This document shows positions 62,926-64,000 of a stretch of 64,000 bases of DNA, piece by piece. The DNA lies in NCBI GenBank assembly GCA_035048485.1, contig CM068582.1, positions 20,758,155 to 20,822,154 of the forward strand, read 5' to 3'. How positions within the stretch are numbered: position 1 is the first letter of the stretch; each line of letters starts with the position of its first letter. The translations under genes and the position numbers were made by a program. The notes beneath the pieces are model-generated. The model saw nothing but the letters and a program-made list of their open reading frames with translations, was not told where the DNA came from and did not search any database. Source of the stretch: Pteria penguin. Lineage: Eukaryota; Mollusca; Bivalvia; Pterioida; Pteriidae.

Positions 62926-62998
62926 TGCAGCAAAGAGTGTTTGTGTTATTTCTTTTAGTATATTTTACTTCCCTTTGGAGGACTACTTATTCTATCTT

Positions 62999-63010
62999 AT
63001 AAAGACTATA
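62999..63010. repeat. Target-site duplication, right copy (ataaagactata)
   Basis: Identical to 61106-61117. It defines the right border of the Penelope-like insertion. Confidence 0.75.
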
Positions 63011-63661
63011 CATTCCTTGTACTGGCGGGAGTCAGGATGATTTTAAAATGCGTCTCATAATTGATTATTGAGTTAATCCCCTTTTATTAGAAATTTTTAA
63101 ATAGGTCATGTTTTATATTCTTTTATTTTACAAAAGATATCGCAATCTAATGATGGCCATCTTTGAAAACGAGTTTTGGATGCACTTCGGAGTAGGAAAA
63201 TCACAGTTGGAGCAAAATAATTGGTATTTCAGATTTTAGTTGTGAATGCTAGTTTATACGACAAGTAAAAGTCTTTTTAAAAAAGAGACAGAAGGTATTT
63301 AAAACGGTAGTAAAATGTAGTAAAATTCTTAGGTATTTTCTAGTTAAATTTTATGCATTTAAAGAAAGGAATAGGAAGATCTCACTAGGCTTAATGACAA
63401 GTACCTCCACATACTGGCAAAACATTGGCAAACTGTTAAACATATAGTTATCACAAAAATGTTTGAATGTAATTTAGTTTTGATACCCACTTTGGACGGT
63501 CAATAGAAGTACAAACGTCATTCATGTGATGGGTTTCATTACAAATATAGTAAAATAAAATGGACAAACATTTAAAATTCTATAGATAAAAAGACAAAAA
63601 GGCAATGCAATTTTGAGGTCATTGAAAACCGCATTATATGAGTTTATGATATTGACTGTAC
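63011..63661 (-). other. Large intron, 5' part
   Basis: Intron between donor gtacag (63661) and the Penelope insertion. No repeats or exons are recognised except a 34-base stretch (63494-63527) similar to the gene's 3' flank at 52406-52441. The open frame continues past the donor for about 47 codons, but conservation stops at the splice site. Confidence 0.6.
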
Positions 63662-63811
63662 CTGTTAAGATTGTTGTTATGGATGACAATATTCTTAAAA
63701 GTTTCAGGCCTCGGGTTTTTGGAACTGCGAGTAACATAACTACCGCAATAGATGATACCAGTGACGTGACCAGTCCAAAACATTGGAATACACGTGATGC
63801 ACCAAGCCAGG
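63662..63811 (-). CDS. Tetraspan (claudin/PMP22-like) exon with TM2-TM3
   Basis: A 150-bp exon lies between acceptor tctttgtcttttcaag (AG 63813-63812) and donor gtacag (63661). It is open throughout and phase 1 at both ends. It reads WLGASRVFQCFGLVTSLVSS followed by IAVVMLLAV, one hydrophobic helix preceded by the W..A.R.F pattern seen before TM2 of claudin/PMP22 proteins. A short basic turn (PKTRGLK) follows, then LLRILSSITTILT, the first half of the next helix, which continues in the exon at 58977-58801. TM1 and the first extracellular loop must lie upstream, outside the window. The family call rests on topology and this weak pattern. Confidence 0.7.
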
Positions 63812-64000
63812 CTTGAAAAGACAAAGAATAACCCAGTATATAATAGAGTTAGTTTTATAACATAAATTGTAAATCAGCAAATCATTTATTTGGTATTGAC
63901 ATTGCGTAATTAATCTAAAAGTTGTATGATATTCATAAAATTAGAAGTAAAAGCAGTCATGTTTATTAATATCTAAAAGAAGGGAAATACGTCACTTGAG
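63812..64000 (-). other. Intron upstream of the first visible membrane exon
   Basis: AT-rich sequence ending in the pyrimidine-rich acceptor at 63812. No upstream exon lies within the remaining 190 bases. Confidence 0.6.

Larger units (their letters stand above)
61118..62998 (-). mobile_element. Penelope-like retroelement with inverted arms
   Basis: A 1.9-kb insertion lies in the large intron, flanked by a 12-bp direct repeat. Its arms, 61118-61653 and 62421-62954, are inverted copies of about 535 bp. They enclose a 767-bp core coding on the minus strand for the C-terminal end of a Penelope-like polyprotein (RT tail plus GIY-YIG endonuclease). The left arm is the normal 3' end (last ~30 endonuclease codons plus 3' UTR). 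The right arm is an inverted copy of the same 3' end joined to the 5'-truncated core. Partial inverted copies at the 5' side are typical of Penelope insertions (family knowledge). The last 44 bases (62955-62998) on the right belong to neither arm. The arms carry a (ggtcggt)-rich stretch (61365-61440, 62630-62705). Confidence 0.85.

Noticed and set aside
63522..63661. Extension of the membrane exon frame past the donor at 63661
   Set aside because: The frame stays open by chance, but the phase-consistent donor gtacag and the helix continuing in the 58977 exon favour splicing.

Overview
The window looks like nuclear DNA from an invertebrate animal, most likely a bivalve mollusc. It has intron-split genes with canonical GT/AG sites, a very long satellite array, a LINE, a Penelope-like retroelement and tRNA-derived SINE pieces. 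It also carries two copies of an interspersed element whose ends (a GGCCC..GGGCC hairpin and a GAGCC-TTC-GGCTC hairpin followed by AGGTGAGCTAAAAA) I associate with bivalve genomes. The species cannot be named from the sequence alone.

Layout. (1) 1-43552 is one uninterrupted satellite array, open at the left edge. It has a 50-bp monomer in about 870 copies and is organised into higher-order repeats at several scales (about 0.75, 2.56, 2.65 and 7.75 kb). It is non-coding: the monomer places stops in all frames of both strands. (2) 43553-48620 is AT-rich DNA with a pentanucleotide microsatellite, then a dead minus-strand LINE (44246-48418) split by a 2-kb inserted element (45368-47395), then a 35-bp tandem repeat. 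(3) 48620-52500 has no gene that I can see. It holds one tRNA-derived SINE piece and one short hAT-like MITE. (4) 52498-64000 is covered by a single minus-strand gene whose 5' end lies outside the window. Its introns hold a second copy of the interspersed element, another SINE, two minisatellites, a 464-bp foldback element and a Penelope-like element with large inverted arms.

The gene is the main result. Three exons (58309-58167, 57389-57208, 52921-52635) encode a complete PARP-type ADP-ribosyltransferase catalytic domain, with the WHGTS histidine motif and the GVYFA..SYS tyrosine motif. Two further exons upstream on the same strand (63811-63662, 58977-58801) encode three hydrophobic helices of a claudin/PMP22-like tetraspan protein. 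Their splice phases (1-1, then 1-1) lead in frame into the PARP domain through an AG acceptor at 58310. The simplest reading is a multi-pass membrane protein with a cytosolic C-terminal mono-ART domain, a combination I do not know from described PARPs. It could also be two genes, because a competing acceptor at 58338 would break the frame. A nine-A run in the middle PARP exon carries a one-base frameshift, either an assembly error or a disabling mutation.

The mobile elements show how the locus grew. The 4.3-kb and 4.7-kb introns consist largely of insertions, and the LINE and Penelope-like copies are both visibly broken.
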